6,516 bases of DNA from Campylobacterota bacterium (lineage in GTDB: Bacteria > Campylobacterota > Campylobacteria > Campylobacterales > Sulfurovaceae). The notes under the pieces were generated by a model. The model ran no database searches, was not told where the DNA came from, and worked only from the letters and a program-made list of their open reading frames with translations. Location: assembly GCA_003646525.1 (NCBI GenBank), contig QMKU01000074.1:1-6516 (forward strand), written 5' to 3'. A program made the translations under genes and the position numbers. Shown one piece after another: positions 1 through 6,516 of the stretch; the first letter of the stretch is position 1; every line of letters starts with the position of its first letter.

Positions 1-6100
<6,100 letters not shown>

Positions 6101-6130
6101 GGTCAGAATTCTGATCAAGGAATAAAATAA

Positions 6131-6163
6131 GGGAGGGGTGGCTACTTAGCTCCTCCTGATTTT
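6131..6163 (+). terminator. Probable Rho-independent terminator of the rpoBC transcript
   Basis: GGAGGGG (6132-6138) pairs with CTCCTCC (6150-6156) to give a 7-bp GC-rich stem with one G-U pair. G6131-U6157 can extend it. The loop is about 11 bases. The stem is followed after three or four bases by TTTT (6160-6163) and then CC. The position, 31 bases after the rpoC stop, is right for ending the operon. The T tract is short and interrupted, so termination may be partial. Confidence 0.5.
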
Positions 6164-6193
6164 CCTTCCCACAATAAAAACAATCCGCAAACA

Positions 6194-6224
6194 AGGAGAG
6201 AGGCTATTTTTAAGCATCTTTCCT
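6194..6224 (+). other. Possible RNA hairpin in the rpoC 3' untranslated region
   Basis: AGGAGAGAGGC (6194-6204) faces GCATCTTTCCT (6214-6224) across a 9-base AT-rich loop. Ten of eleven positions can pair, counting one G-U, with a single G-A mismatch. No T tract follows, so it is not a standard terminator. It could protect a read-through 3' end or be chance. Confidence 0.3.
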
Positions 6225-6435
6225 GAGTCCTCATTTCTCATTTAATATAGATAGCATATCATATTTTATAGGAGTTTTTACTTGCTGCTTTTCATCAACT
6301 ATAGATACTTAGTTGTAGTTGTTGCCTCGCTTACATGTTGAGAGATTGGTTTTATTATTGTTACTCTCGTATGCATTCCCACCGAGGATGGCGACAATGC
6401 CAATGAAATAAGCTTTTTTTGAATAAAACTTGTAG

Positions 6436-6457
6436 GGGTAGCCCTATGTGGCTACCC
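6436..6457 (+). repeat. Left core hairpin of the nested repeat
   Basis: This is a perfect 8-bp stem, GGGTAGCC with GGCTACCC, around the loop CTATGT. G6435 and T6458 could add a G-U pair. It is not followed by a T tract on either strand, so it is not a standard intrinsic terminator. Confidence 0.7.
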
Positions 6458-6463
6458 TAATTA

Positions 6464-6486
6464 GGGCAACCACATAGGGATTGCCC
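6464..6486 (+). repeat. Right core hairpin of the nested repeat
   Basis: GGGCAA (6464-6469) pairs with TTGCCC (6481-6486). CC (6470-6471) can add GG (6478-6479) beyond a bulged A6480. This leaves the loop ACATAG, the exact complement of the left hairpin's loop. Confidence 0.6.
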
Positions 6487-6516
6487 CTACGATAATTCCT
6501 TATTTCATTGGCATTG

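Larger units (their letters stand above)
6101..6516. other. Intergenic region after rpoC, no convincing gene
   Basis: These 416 bases are more AT-rich than the genes and hold no long reading frame on either strand. No tRNA, rRNA or known riboswitch pattern was recognised. Contents in order: an imperfect palindrome abutting the rpoC stop (6101-6116); a likely terminator (6131-6163); a second hairpin (6194-6224); a 19-codon frame starting at TTG 6282 behind AGGAG; a small CAACTA/TAGTTG inverted repeat (6296-6301 with 6310-6315); and a large nested inverted repeat from 6395 to the window end. Reading frames up to about 30 codons on the minus strand (for example 6146-6241) lack a ribosome-binding site. 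Confidence 0.7.
6395..6516. repeat. Nested inverted repeat, MITE-like or REP-pair-like, possibly cut by window end
   Basis: The outer arms are a perfect 18-bp inverted repeat: CAATGCCAATGAAATAAG at 6395-6412 and its exact reverse complement at 6499-6516. Inside, GTAGGGG (6432-6438) is mirrored by CCCCTAC (6484-6490). The core has two hairpins side by side: GGGTAGCC/GGCTACCC (6436-6443 with 6450-6457, 6-base loop) and GGGCAACC/GG-A-TTGCCC (6464-6471 with 6478-6486, one bulged A). No reading frame for a transposase fits in it, so if mobile it would be non-autonomous. GTAGGGG...CCCCTAC cores of this style occur as dispersed palindromic repeats in many bacterial genomes (recollection, not searched). 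The right boundary and any target-site duplication cannot be seen. Confidence 0.75.

Noticed and set aside
6146..6241. 31-codon minus-strand frame (MRNEDSGKMLKN...)
   Set aside because: No ribosome-binding site precedes the ATG, the frame crosses two hairpins, and no family is recognised.
6335..6406. 23-codon plus-strand frame starting ATG 6335
   Set aside because: It has no ribosome-binding site, a composition rich in Arg, His and Trp typical of translated repeat DNA, and it runs into the inverted repeat.
6414..6420. T7 run as a terminator tail
   Set aside because: The preceding sequence offers only a weak TGGC/GCCA hairpin ending about 12 bases earlier, so the stem is not adjacent to the T run.
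6395..6516. CRISPR array
   Set aside because: The repeats are inverted and nested, not direct repeats with regular spacers.

Overview
This window carries the end of one core housekeeping locus and a repeat-bearing intergenic tail. Positions 1-1578 are the C-terminal 525 codons of rpoB (RNA polymerase beta subunit), whose start lies upstream of the window. Positions 1571-6100 are a complete rpoC (beta-prime subunit, 1509 residues). Positions 6101-6516 hold no convincing gene. Both genes are on the plus strand, and everything coding on the minus strand looks like a shadow of these two genes.

The organism is most likely a member of Campylobacterota (the former Epsilonproteobacteria). RpoC reads like the Campylobacter-type protein along its whole length. 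It has the same opening ([25 protein letters not shown]), the same long insertion in the trigger loop, and a total length near 1500 residues rather than the roughly 1400 of E. coli. The two genes are separate, as in Campylobacter, and not fused as in Helicobacter. I suspect a free-living sulfur-oxidiser type such as Sulfurovum or Sulfurimonas from the N-terminus and general sequence style, but this is from memory and only a guess.

rpoB and rpoC overlap by 8 bases and are read in different frames. This points to one transcript with translational coupling, suited to subunits needed in equal amounts. Together they form the catalytic core of RNA polymerase: RpoC supplies the three active-site aspartates, the bridge helix and the trigger loop, and RpoB supplies substrate-contacting lysines and a histidine that are visible in this window.

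Downstream of rpoC there is a plausible intrinsic terminator (about 6131-6163), AT-rich DNA with further weak hairpins, a 19-codon open frame with a good ribosome-binding site but a TTG start, and a nested palindromic repeat of at least 122 bp (6395-6516). The repeat has perfect 18-bp outer arms and a core of two hairpins with complementary loops. It runs exactly to the window edge, so its true end is not visible. I see no undescribed gene system here. The repeat and the enlarged RpoC insertion are the parts most worth a second look.
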